From an uncultured Methanomassiliicoccales archaeon (GTDB taxonomy: Archaea; Thermoplasmatota; Thermoplasmata; Methanomassiliicoccales; Methanomethylophilaceae), in contig CAUFXM010000011.1 of the NCBI GenBank assembly GCA_959597175.1, forward strand, positions 1 to 64,000: a DNA stretch of 64,000 nucleotides. The letters are read 5' to 3'. The notes beneath the pieces are model-generated. The model saw only the letters and a list, made by a program, of their open reading frames with translations, was not told where the DNA came from and did no database searches. Position 1 is the first letter of the stretch. Every line of letters begins with the position of its first letter. This document shows positions 16,658-25,072 of this stretch, one piece after another. Made by a program: the position numbers and the translations under genes.

Positions 16658-17887
16658 TCAGAACAGCTTCTGCTTCCCCTCCTCCTCGGAGGCGAACCCT
16701 ATGTCGGCCATCTTCCTTCCCACGAGGAACACAGCCGCGAACTCCGGCACCTCGGTCTCGCCCTGGAGGGCGAACCTCTCGCCCTTCATCTCCAGGTCGG
16801 CGGGTCTCCTCATCGTCACCTTCACGGGGTCGTCGGAGTACTCGTCGGGAACGGCCATCTGCAGGGGGTCGAAGTCGGTCAGCTCGGACCTGGTTATCGG
16901 CGTCACCCTGAGCCCGCTCTTCCCGTGCACCGATCCGGGTAGACGTATGAGCCTCTTGATGTCGGCGGTGACCGGTTCGTCCACCTCGCCGGAGAGACGG
17001 TAGGCCACGTCCTCCTTCATGATCTTGACAAGCATGTTCTGGGTGGACTGGGACAGCATGGCCATGGTGTTCTTCTGGAACAGGGAGCCCCTGGATGCGC
17101 GCAGCTCCTCCTGAGCCTTCAGCACCGTGGAGTTGTTGCTCCCCTTGATGCTGGGGTAATCGCGTTTGATCGCCTTCACGTCGGTGTCGCAGATGTCGTT
17201 TACTACGTCCATGAGGCCGTTCCTCATCCTCAGTCTCCATCCTCCGGAGTCCTCAGGGGGTATGAGACGGTCCTTGGCCACGTTGGTCCTGACGCCGGTG
17301 CCGGTGACCACCTGCGACGTCGCCACCCTGTTGTAGGGGAAGACCCAGTCTATGTTCAGGCCGGTGCCGGTGATGTAGTCCACCAACTCCCTCCTCTCGT
17401 GGGTCCCCAGACCCATGACGTCGGGGGTCCTGACGTGGGCGTGGTACCCCCTGCCTCCGGAGAAGGTGATGTGCACCTGGTCCTCCGAGAAGCCGAGGTC
17501 TCCCAGCAGGAACGAGTCCACCAGGTTGATCATCTCGGTCCTGATCTGCAGAAGCATCTCGGCGTAGGTCATCGATGCAGCGCCCTCGAGATGGTCGGCG
17601 TCCAGGTCGAATATCAGCTCAGCCCCCATCCATCCCTTCTCGTCCATGGTCGGGGCGTCGGGCTTCCGGTAGTAGGATGTGGAGTAGTAGCTGTGGGACG
17701 GCACCTGACCCAGCATGAACCTGTGCAGATCCCCGGGGCTGGTGAAGGACATGTGCCTCTGCACGTAGCTCTTGTCGAAGAACATGAACCCGAACTCCCT
17801 GCGGGTGAACCTGTCCGGCAGGATGGGGGTGTGCACCCTGTAGTACTTCCTGAACGACTTGAAGAGGAAGCGGGCGTTGGCGTCCAT
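16658..17887 (-). CDS. priS: DNA primase catalytic subunit PriS
   Basis: Archaeo-eukaryotic primase small subunit that makes primers for replication. 409 residues. The catalytic aspartates are in ELIFDLDADHL, and the conserved FSGGRGYHAHV motif binds the nucleotide triphosphate. RLPGSVHGKSGLRV is the conserved C-terminal motif. The gene starts 15 nt after the chlD stop, which suggests co-transcription with the chelatase-type ATPases. The large subunit PriL is not in the window. Confidence 0.94.
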   Translation of the reverse strand: MDANARFLFKSFRKYYRVHTPILPDRFTRREFGFMFFDKSYVQRHMSFTSPGDLHRFMLGQVPSHSYYSTSYYRKPDAPTMDEKGWMGAELIFDLDADHLEGAASMTYAEMLLQIRTEMINLVDSFLLGDLGFSEDQVHITFSGGRGYHAHVRTPDVMGLGTHERRELVDYITGTGLNIDWVFPYNRVATSQVVTGTGVRTNVAKDRLIPPEDSGGWRLRMRNGLMDVVNDICDTDVKAIKRDYPSIKGSNNSTVLKAQEELRASRGSLFQKNTMAMLSQSTQNMLVKIMKEDVAYRLSGEVDEPVTADIKRLIRLPGSVHGKSGLRVTPITRSELTDFDPLQMAVPDEYSDDPVKVTMRRPADLEMKGERFALQGETEVPEFAAVFLVGRKMADIGFASEEEGKQKLF

Positions 17888-17902
17888 GGCGGTGCCACTG
17901 CA

Positions 17903-19789
17903 TCAGCGCGTATTTTGCTCCTTCGCCTCCATGTCCATGAGCACCGACGTCACGGTGCCCGACAGATGCCTGGCGTCCATCTCCTCGAGCAGTAGGCACT
18001 CCGCCCCCAGCAGCTTGGCCAGGGCAGGGGCCTTGCGGAACCTGGACCCCCTTGGCTCCGTGTCTATGACCACCGTGCGTATGCCGGACCCGGCGATCAC
18101 GCGGCAAGTGGACTCCACCTCCTCCCTGGGCCTGACCCTCGGATCCACGTTGACGTTCCCCCAGCCGTCCGTCATGACGATCATCACCGGCTCCTCGCCC
18201 TCCTCCGCGTATTTCCTGAGGATCCGGTAGCCCAGCTGGAGTCCGGGGGTCAGCGGGGTGCGCCCACCCACCGGGAGCTCCTCCAGGATCCTGCGGGCCG
18301 TGAGCACGCTCCTGGACATGGGCATGACCTCCTCCGCCGTCTCGCCCTTGAACACCACCAGGCCCACCATGTCCCTGCGGCGGTAGGCCTCCTGGAGCAT
18401 GGAGAGGATCGTCCCTTTGACGGCGACCATGCGCCTCTCCGCATCCATCGACCCGGATCCGTCCACCACGAACAGGATCTTGGCACCCTTCCTGCGTACC
18501 CTGATCCTCTCGCGCATGTCCTCCTTCTCGACGGCTATCGCTCTGTTCCCGCGGTCCCTTCCGGTCTGGCGGGGTGCGGCGATGCGTATGGTGGCGCCCA
18601 GCGCCACGTCCTTCGGCCTCCCGCGGGGTATCTCGTATCCGATGCACCTGCCGTTGGCGTCCCTGGAAAGCATCAACCCCCTGCGGCCGGAGTCCCTGTC
18701 CCTGGACAGGCCCCTCTCCCGGGGGATGAGGTCTGTGACGTCGAAGGTCTCCCCGATCTCGAACACCGTCTCGGGCGAAGGTCCGGAGGGAGGCGGCTGC
18801 ATCATCGACTCCGGGATGACATACGCGTCGTCCCCCCGGTTCTCGTCCTGCCCTTCGTCAGCCATGTGCGTCCCGGATGGGACGCTGTTCGTGCCAGGCA
18901 CGAGGGTGATGCGATCAAAGTCATCAGGATCGTCCGGGATGGTGCCGCGATGAAGGAGGCACATGCGGACAGCTCTGTGCAGATCGGCAGAACCGATCTC
19001 ATGGCGGCGGTCCAATGCCGCCAGGGCGCATGCCGTGTTGATCACTGCCAGATCCCCTCTGTGTCCGTCCACGGACATCAGTGTGCAGATGCTTTGGGCT
19101 ATGGCCATGGCATGTTCCGGGACGGACACCGAACCTGGATCGGCGAGGGATACCCTATCGACCAGTTCCGTCTCGGGGTCCGCGAAGCTCTCGCGGAACC
19201 GGCGAGGGGACGAGGAGAACTCCAGTGCCCTCCTCAGGACCGTCCTGCGGTCATGGGGGTCGTCGATCCCACGGGTGAGGACACAGACGTCGAAGCGGTC
19301 CAGCTCGTGGCGGCTGAGTTCTGCTTCCGAAGGGTCCATGGTGGCCAGGAGGATGGTGTCGCAGCTCTCGCAGACCGACGTGCCCTCCAGCTCCGCCCTG
19401 GTGACTCCTGTCTCGACCGCGTCCAGGATGCCCTGGAGCATCCCCTTCGGCAGCAGGTTGACGTTGTCTATGACCAGGATGTTGCCGTCTGCCCGTCTCA
19501 TGACGGAGTCGGAGACCATTCTACGTCCTGTGCGGATGGCCTCGTCGATGTCCACGGTCCCGAATACCTGCTCCGCGGTCGCGTTCAGCGGCAGCTCCAC
19601 GAGCGTCTTCCCAGTGAGCGACGCGGCTCCTCTGACGGCGACCGTCTTTCCGGTGCCGGCGGGTCCGCTGACCAGCACCGTCCTGATTCCGCCGCACACC
19701 GCGCAGGACAGCGCATCCACCACGTCCTCGAGACCCACCAGGGCGCTCAGGGGGAATGTCAGACCCTGTCCAGCAGCTCTCCGATCCAT
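17903..19789 (-). CDS. ChlD/BchD-like chelatase subunit (AAA + von Willebrand A)
   Basis: 628 residues. The N-terminal AAA-like domain has Walker A SGPAGTGKTVAV (near residue 45) and a Walker B variant ILVIDNVNLLP. A low-complexity acidic and Pro-rich linker (about residues 320-380) leads to a C-terminal vWA domain with an intact MIDAS, VDGSGSMDAE, plus a later TDGWG. Together with ChlI just upstream it would form the ATPase motor of a metal chelatase. No CobN/ChlH-type large subunit is present here, so Mg, Co or Ni specificity is unknown. It overlaps chlI by 31 nt. Confidence 0.82.
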   Translation of the reverse strand: MDRRAAGQGLTFPLSALVGLEDVVDALSCAVCGGIRTVLVSGPAGTGKTVAVRGAASLTGKTLVELPLNATAEQVFGTVDIDEAIRTGRRMVSDSVMRRADGNILVIDNVNLLPKGMLQGILDAVETGVTRAELEGTSVCESCDTILLATMDPSEAELSRHELDRFDVCVLTRGIDDPHDRRTVLRRALEFSSSPRRFRESFADPETELVDRVSLADPGSVSVPEHAMAIAQSICTLMSVDGHRGDLAVINTACALAALDRRHEIGSADLHRAVRMCLLHRGTIPDDPDDFDRITLVPGTNSVPSGTHMADEGQDENRGDDAYVIPESMMQPPPSGPSPETVFEIGETFDVTDLIPRERGLSRDRDSGRRGLMLSRDANGRCIGYEIPRGRPKDVALGATIRIAAPRQTGRDRGNRAIAVEKEDMRERIRVRRKGAKILFVVDGSGSMDAERRMVAVKGTILSMLQEAYRRRDMVGLVVFKGETAEEVMPMSRSVLTARRILEELPVGGRTPLTPGLQLGYRILRKYAEEGEEPVMIVMTDGWGNVNVDPRVRPREEVESTCRVIAGSGIRTVVIDTEPRGSRFRKAPALAKLLGAECLLLEEMDARHLSGTVTSVLMDMEAKEQNTR

Positions 19790-20796
19790 CCGTCCAGGTC
19801 CTCCGCTCCGACGCCCGTGTCCTGGAACGGGTCCCTCCTCATTCTGTGGGAAAGGACCATCCCGCTCACATCGGCGACATCCTTCGGTGTGGGTGTCTCG
19901 CGCCCATCGAGGGCGGCCTTGGCACAGGCGGCGCGGACCATGGTCAGGTCGGCGCGGTGCCCCTCCACCCCGAGATGCAGGGATATGCTCACCGCTGTGT
20001 CCAGCACCCTGTCGTCCGGGTACATGTCCTTCACGGCGCCGCGGGCGGCCACGATGCGCTGGCGCAACGCCCGCTCGCTGTCGGCGTACGATTCGCAGAA
20101 CCCCTCTGGGTCCCTCTCGAAGGAGATCCTCCTGCGGATGACCTCCAGACGGCGGGCCTCATCCTTCTCGCCCACCACCTCCACCATGAGTCCGAAGCGG
20201 TCCAGCAGCTGGGGCCTCAGATCGCCCTCCTCGGGGTTCATAGTCCCCACAAGCATGAATCTGGAGGGGTGGCTGTACGATATCCCCTCGCGCTCCACGT
20301 GGTTCACGCCCATCGCAGCCGCGTCCAGCAGCAGGTCCACGATGTGATCGTCCAGAAGGTTGACCTCGTCCACGTAGAGGATGTTCCCGTTGGCGGATGC
20401 CAGGACCCCGGGTTCGAACCTCTTGGTCCCGGTGCTGATTGCGTGCTCGAGGTCCATCGTACCGGCGACCCTGTCCTCGGTGGAGCTCAGAGGGAGCTCG
20501 ACGACCCTCATCGGGACCACGGCCTTCTCAGGCGTCCCTTGTGCCAGCCTCTCCCTGCATTGAGGGCAGGCGGCGTCCCAGTCCCCCCATTGGCATCCGC
20601 AGGGACATCCGCTCACGACCTCCCTGTCTGGCAGGAGCCCGGCGAGGGCGCGGACGGTGGTGGACTTGGCCGTCCCCTTCTCTCCGCGTATGAGCACCCC
20701 TCCTATCTCGGGGTACACCGTGTTCAGAACCAGGGCCTCCTTCATGGCCTCCTGGCCGACTATGGCCGTGAACGGATAGACGTGGCTGTCTGTCAT
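19759..20796 (-). CDS. ChlI/BchI-like chelatase AAA+ ATPase
   Basis: 345 residues. Walker A is RGEKGTAKSTTV, Walker B is ILYVDEVNLLDD, and LVGTMNPEEGDLRPQLLDRFG is the family signature with sensor 1 and the arginine finger region. A Cys cluster (CPCGC, then CPQC about 12 residues later) forms a probable zinc knuckle inserted before the VVELPLSSTEDRVAGT segment. It starts with a good ribosome-binding site (GGGGAGGTG, 20802-20810 minus) behind a TTTTATTG box at 20853-20861. It heads the chlI-chlD-priS unit. Confidence 0.88.
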   Translation of the reverse strand: MTDSHVYPFTAIVGQEAMKEALVLNTVYPEIGGVLIRGEKGTAKSTTVRALAGLLPDREVVSGCPCGCQWGDWDAACPQCRERLAQGTPEKAVVPMRVVELPLSSTEDRVAGTMDLEHAISTGTKRFEPGVLASANGNILYVDEVNLLDDHIVDLLLDAAAMGVNHVEREGISYSHPSRFMLVGTMNPEEGDLRPQLLDRFGLMVEVVGEKDEARRLEVIRRRISFERDPEGFCESYADSERALRQRIVAARGAVKDMYPDDRVLDTAVSISLHLGVEGHRADLTMVRAACAKAALDGRETPTPKDVADVSGMVLSHRMRRDPFQDTGVGAEDLDGWIGELLDRV

Positions 20797-20948
20797 GTAG
20801 GCACCTCCCCGGACGGGTCAAGCACCGGGTATGCATGTGGATATGGTCATAACAATAAAATATGGTTGGATGCAACGTTCGAGACAGCTCATATCACGAC
20901 GCTCCGGGGCCTTCGCGGGGCACATTTAAATCGGGCGCGGGCTACAGT

Positions 20949-21791
20949 ATGGTCATGAGCGAGCGCGTGCCGGTCTACGACAACCATGTACACATGAGCC
21001 CGTCCGGGAGGAACGTCGATGCCCTCAGGGAGTTCGAGGCCGCCGGAGGGACCGGGCTGACCCTGGTCACGCTGCCGCACCGCGAGGTCCCCATAAGGGA
21101 AGCGGCCGACTTCGCCAGGTCCTACGAGGTCACGTTCGACCTGGCGGACAAGGCGAGGGAGGCGACGGAGCTGGAGATCAACGTGGCCGTCGGTCCGTAC
21201 CCCGTCCTCCTGATCCACCTGGCCGAGGAGTTCGGCATGAGCAGGGCGGAGGAGATGATGATGGAAGGCATGGAGGCGGCCGGCCGCGAGGTCGCCGAGG
21301 GGCGTGCCGTGGCCATCGGCGAGATCGGGAGGCCGCACTTCCCGGTTTCCGAGGACATATGGGACGCTTCGAACAGGATCCTGCTCCGCGGGATGGAGAT
21401 CGCCCGTGAGAACGACTGTCCGGTCATCATCCACTGCGAGTCCGAGCCGGACACCGACCGCTCCCTGGCGGATCTCGCGGACAGGGCCGGTCTCGACAGG
21501 GGGCTGGTCGTCAAGCATTCGTCCCCGCCATGGGTCACGCCGGAGGAGACACACGGGGTGATGCCCTCGATCCCCGCCTCGAAGACCAACATGAGGGAGG
21601 CCTACGGGAAGGGCACCGACAGGTTCATGATGGAGACTGACTACATCGACGACCCGTCCAAGCCGGGGGCGATAATGTCCGTGACCACGGTCCCGAAGAG
21701 GGTCAGGGCGTGGATGGCCAACGGCGAGGTGCCTGTCGAGAGCATCCACCGGATCTGTGGGGACATACCGGATTCGCTATACAAGAGGTGA
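20949..21791 (+). CDS. TatD-like TIM-barrel metal-dependent hydrolase
   Basis: 280 residues. Metal ligands: DNHVHM (HxH), EIGRPH (Glu), VIIHCESE (His), VKHSSP (His) and METDYIDDP (Asp). This matches the archaeal COG1099 branch of TatD-related hydrolases. Two ATGs are possible (20949 and 20955); the TTTAAAT box at 20925-20931 is 27 bp before the second, which is the better leaderless spacing. Substrate unknown; relatives are nucleases or amidohydrolases. The next gene follows after 5 nt with a strong ribosome-binding site. Confidence 0.8.
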   Translation: MVMSERVPVYDNHVHMSPSGRNVDALREFEAAGGTGLTLVTLPHREVPIREAADFARSYEVTFDLADKAREATELEINVAVGPYPVLLIHLAEEFGMSRAEEMMMEGMEAAGREVAEGRAVAIGEIGRPHFPVSEDIWDASNRILLRGMEIARENDCPVIIHCESEPDTDRSLADLADRAGLDRGLVVKHSSPPWVTPEETHGVMPSIPASKTNMREAYGKGTDRFMMETDYIDDPSKPGAIMSVTTVPKRVRAWMANGEVPVESIHRICGDIPDSLYKR

Positions 21792-21796
21792 GCCAG

Positions 21797-22543
21797 ATGG
21801 ACATCAAGGTGACTATGCTTTACGACGAGGGATCCCTCGAGAACACCCAGCTCATAGGTGCCAAGGGCTTCTCGGCCCTGGTGGATGCCGACGGCAGGAA
21901 GGTGCTGTTCGACACCGGGCTCAGGGACAGGTACCTGAGGCACAACGCCGAGTATCTGGAGGTTGACGCGGACTCCGTCGAGTCGGTGGTCATCTCGCAG
22001 ACGCATCCGGACAACTGCAGGGCTCTGGAGGGGTTCCTGGACATGAGGAGCTCCCCGGTGAGGGTCTACGCCCCGGCGGGCGTCTACGACGGCAAGAAGG
22101 GGATCCTGTCCACGAAGGCGGGGCTGTCCGACGAGAACCGCACCAAGGTTGAGCTGGACCACGCCGAGGGATGGTTCGATGTGGTCCCCGGCGTCACCGT
22201 CACTCCGTACGTTCAGACCGAGGGCTGGTCGGAGAGGTTCCTGGTCCTCCAGGGCCGGCGGCTCACCGTCGTCAGCGGGCGCGGGGTCGGAGGTCCGGCG
22301 GCGGTCATGGACATGGTCCGCGACAGGTTCGGCAGATACCCTGACGCGTTCATCGGCTCGGTCCTGCTGGAAAAGAAGAAGAAGCCAGTGGCGGAGCAGT
22401 ACGCCCTGGATTTCAGCTCGCGCGGGTGCGGGAGGCTGATGCTCAACCATGCCACCGGGAGGGACGGGATGGTCAACCTGAGGACTCATCTGGGGCTCAG
22501 GGGCGTGGAGGACTTCTACGTGGGCATGACCTACAAGGGTTGA
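21797..22543 (+). CDS. Metallo-beta-lactamase-fold protein with degenerate metal site
   Basis: 248 residues, starting at ATG 21797 behind an AGAGGTGAG ribosome-binding site that overlaps the previous gene's stop. It aligns with the COG1237 group of MBL-fold proteins, which includes dihydropterin-type synthases: DENTQ-like start (YDEGSLENTQLIGAKGFSAL), VLFDTGLRDRYL, and a C-terminal NHATGRDG. However, the HxHxDH motif reads SQTHPDNC, so two ligands are replaced, and the middle GCSH-like motif reads SGRGVGG. Catalysis by the usual di-metal centre is doubtful. Confidence 0.7.
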   Translation: MDIKVTMLYDEGSLENTQLIGAKGFSALVDADGRKVLFDTGLRDRYLRHNAEYLEVDADSVESVVISQTHPDNCRALEGFLDMRSSPVRVYAPAGVYDGKKGILSTKAGLSDENRTKVELDHAEGWFDVVPGVTVTPYVQTEGWSERFLVLQGRRLTVVSGRGVGGPAAVMDMVRDRFGRYPDAFIGSVLLEKKKKPVAEQYALDFSSRGCGRLMLNHATGRDGMVNLRTHLGLRGVEDFYVGMTYKG

Positions 22544-22571
22544 CCCGGCTCATTCGAAACTCCTTTCTGAT

Positions 22572-22583
22572 ATCTTTATATAG
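22572..22583 (+). promoter_or_regulatory. TATA box of htpX
   Basis: ATCTTTATATAG centred about 34 bp before the ATG at 22612. It predicts a transcript start only a few nucleotides before the start codon. No Shine-Dalgarno motif is visible in that gap. Confidence 0.55.
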
Positions 22584-22611
22584 AGTATCCTACAAGTCCC
22601 ACACGATTCAA

Positions 22612-23502
22612 ATGCTCTGGCGTCTAAGAACCGCCGCCATGTTCGCGGCGATGACCGGACTGCTCGTCGTGATCGGTGTGGTAGTCGGAGGACTGTTGGG
22701 CAACTGGATGTACGGCCTCGTCGTGATGCTGGCCGTGTCCGTCGCGTTCAACGTCTTCTCGTACTTCTTCTCAAAGAACATGGCCCTCCGTGCCAACAAG
22801 GTGCGTCTCGTCACCAGGGAGGAGGAGCCGAGACTCTACGGCATCGTGGAGAACCTGGCCATGAAGGCGGGGCTGCCCATGCCCGAGGTCGGCGTCTCCG
22901 AGGTGCCCATGCCCAACGCTTTCGCCACCGGAAGGAACCCGAAGAACGCCGCTGTCGTGGCGACCCGTCCGCTGATGAACCTGCTCACCGATGAGGAGCT
23001 GGAGGGCGTCATGGCCCATGAGCTCTCCCATGTGAAGAACAGGGACATCCTGGTCATGTCCGTGGCATCCACCATGGCGTCCCTCGTGGCCTACGTGACC
23101 AGGATGGCGGTGTGGGCCGCGATGTTCAGCGGCAACGACGAGAACAACGGCGGGAACCTGCTCATGGCGATCCTGGCCGACATCACCCTGCCCATCGCCG
23201 CCATGCTGATCCAGCTCGGCGTCTCGAGGAACAGGGAGTATCTGGCGGACGAGTCGGGTGCGAGGCTCACCGGGAAGCCCATGGCGCTCGCCAGCGCCCT
23301 CACCAAGATCGAGAGCGGTTGCACATCCAAGGCCAACACCTACGACAACCCCTCCACGGCGAACATGTGGATCTCCAATCCGTTCGGGAAGAAGAGGGAG
23401 AGCGGGCTGGTGAACCTGTTCCGCACGCACCCCTCCACCCCCGACAGGATCGCCAGGCTCAGGAAGCTGGACGGCGAGCTGAACGGAAGGTTCTACGACT
23501 GA
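22612..23502 (+). CDS. htpX: HtpX-like membrane zinc metalloprotease
   Basis: M48-family membrane protease for quality control of membrane proteins, 296 residues. Two N-terminal transmembrane helices (about residues 10-50) precede the HEXXH zinc site VMAHELSHVKNRD; the third ligand Glu is in NREYLADESGARLTG. LFRTHPSTPDRIARL is the typical C-terminal signature. The open frame extends upstream, but the promoter position and family start (MLWRLRTAAMF) favour ATG 22612. Confidence 0.92.
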   Translation: MLWRLRTAAMFAAMTGLLVVIGVVVGGLLGNWMYGLVVMLAVSVAFNVFSYFFSKNMALRANKVRLVTREEEPRLYGIVENLAMKAGLPMPEVGVSEVPMPNAFATGRNPKNAAVVATRPLMNLLTDEELEGVMAHELSHVKNRDILVMSVASTMASLVAYVTRMAVWAAMFSGNDENNGGNLLMAILADITLPIAAMLIQLGVSRNREYLADESGARLTGKPMALASALTKIESGCTSKANTYDNPSTANMWISNPFGKKRESGLVNLFRTHPSTPDRIARLRKLDGELNGRFYD

Positions 23503-23558
23503 AACGTCAACATCCGGTCCCGGACGGGTGCGCCCTCCGGGCCGGAGCAAAATCCCCT

Positions 23559-24851
23559 TTACTTCACGGGCTCCCACTTGGCGAGCTCGTTCACCTTGGA
23601 CAGTGTGGAACCGCGATTGATCTCCTCGCGGGTCCTGTTCTCCCTCTCGTGCACGTCCAGGGCGCGGTTGGCGACCTCCACTGCCGCCTCTTTCGGGATG
23701 ACCAGTATGCCGGACTCGTCGCCGACGATCCAGTCCCCGGTGCGGACCCTCTGTCCGCCCACGGTTATCTCGATCCCGATGCCTCCGTATCCCTTCGGTT
23801 CCCCGGCGCAGGGTGCCACCGTCCTGGAGAATGCCGGGAATCCCATCTCGCGGATGTCGTCGATGTCCCGGACGGCACCGTCGATGACCACTCCGCGGAC
23901 GCCCATGACCATGGCGGAGGAGGCGGCGAGCTCACCCCAGACGGCCACGGGAGCACCGCCCACATCGATCACTATGACGTCGCCGTCCCTGGCGCGGTCT
24001 ATGGCCTCCACGGGCTTCGCCCAGTCCCCGTTCGTGGTCTGGACCGTCAGCGCCCTGCCGACAAGCTTCTGCTTGTGCCTGAGGGACTGCGGGAGGATCC
24101 CGAACATCACCCCCTGCTTGTGGTAGGCGTCGGATATGTTGCATGTCGACACCCTGGAGAAGGCCTCGAAAAGGTCCTCCTCGGTGTACTTCTTCGCGAG
24201 GTCGGTGCGGACCTCGGCGCCGGACATCGCCGCCTTGATGTCCCTGGCGGCCGCGGTTATGTCGCCGGTCTTGATGATCGCCCCTCCGACTATGACGTCG
24301 GTGGCTCCGGCCTCCACGTACTCCCCGGCGTTCTCCGCCGTGATCCCTCCGGCCACGGCCACCGGGATGGAGACGGAGTCCACTATGCGTCTGAGCACGT
24401 CCACCGGCGGCTCCTCCCCGCGCATCTGGGTGTCTATGCCCATGTGGAGGCATATGTAGGCGGCTCCGAGCTCCTCCACGCGCTTCGCCCTGGCAACCCT
24501 GTCCGGCACGTTGATCATGTCCACCATGACCTCCGCCCCGTACTTCCTGCCGGCCATGACCGCCTCCTCGATGGTGGCGTCGTCGGCCAGACCCAGGACG
24601 GTGATTATGTCGGCGCCGGCCTTGGCCATGATCTCCACCTCGAACGCGCCCACGTCCATGGTCTTGGTGTCGGCGATGATCTTCCTGCCGGGGAACTCCC
24701 TCCTCAGGGCGCGGATGGCCTCGGCCCCCTCGCTCTTGATCAGGGGGGTCCCCGCCTCTATCCAGTCCGCTCCTCCTTCCACCGCCTCCCTGGCGATGGC
24801 GATGCTTCTGTTCAGCTGCATTAGGTCGAGGGCGACTTGGAGTACTGGCAT
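23559..24851 (-). CDS. Bifunctional 3-hexulose-6-phosphate synthase / RraA-like protein
   Basis: 430-residue fusion. Residues 1 to about 210 are a hexulose-6-phosphate synthase barrel: LQVALDLMQL, the ADWIEAGTPLIKSEG stretch, and IIADTKTMD with the catalytic Asp/Lys. Residues about 220-430 are a RraA-like aldolase-fold domain with VVIDGAVRDIDDIREMGFP and WIVGDESGILVIP. Such fusions are known in archaea, where the ribulose-monophosphate route run in reverse makes ribulose-5-phosphate for nucleotide synthesis. The isomerase partner is not adjacent. GGAAAG precedes the ATG. Confidence 0.88.
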   Translation of the reverse strand: MPVLQVALDLMQLNRSIAIAREAVEGGADWIEAGTPLIKSEGAEAIRALRREFPGRKIIADTKTMDVGAFEVEIMAKAGADIITVLGLADDATIEEAVMAGRKYGAEVMVDMINVPDRVARAKRVEELGAAYICLHMGIDTQMRGEEPPVDVLRRIVDSVSIPVAVAGGITAENAGEYVEAGATDVIVGGAIIKTGDITAAARDIKAAMSGAEVRTDLAKKYTEEDLFEAFSRVSTCNISDAYHKQGVMFGILPQSLRHKQKLVGRALTVQTTNGDWAKPVEAIDRARDGDVIVIDVGGAPVAVWGELAASSAMVMGVRGVVIDGAVRDIDDIREMGFPAFSRTVAPCAGEPKGYGGIGIEITVGGQRVRTGDWIVGDESGILVIPKEAAVEVANRALDVHERENRTREEINRGSTLSKVNELAKWEPVK

Positions 24852-25072
24852 GCTCTTTCCATCTATGGTCTTACTATTAGTCGTTTCCGCCCCGCACGAC
24901 TGTTGTTTCTGATACGATTGTCATTTCGATAGTGTTTTGATGGTGTCCCTAACGGCGATAGAAATTGCGTTGGTAGTGTAATGAATCTCATCAAAAATTT
25001 CGTTATAGGTGTATTGAAATCAAAATCAAATTGTTTTATATGTGTAGTGAACGATATGCTGGCTGTGATAGG
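24852..25072. promoter_or_regulatory. AT-rich divergent intergenic region before the DUF4143 ATPase
   Basis: About 220 bp without a supported gene. 24940-25040 is markedly more AT-rich than its neighbours (runs such as ATCAAAATCAAATTG). GTTTTATA at 25033-25040 is a good TATA box about 35-40 bp before the TTG start at 25073. The composition suggests it arrived with the ATPase gene. Confidence 0.45.

Noticed and set aside
20590..20640. Cys cluster in the ChlI-like protein as a novel insertion
   Set aside because: Cys motifs at this position occur in other archaeal and bacterial ChlI/BchI-type ATPases, so it is probably a normal family feature.
25040..25072. ATG 25040 as the start of the DUF4143 ATPase
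   Set aside because: It lies within the TATA box, and the extra residues (MCSERYAGCDR) do not match the family N-terminus; TTG 25073 does.
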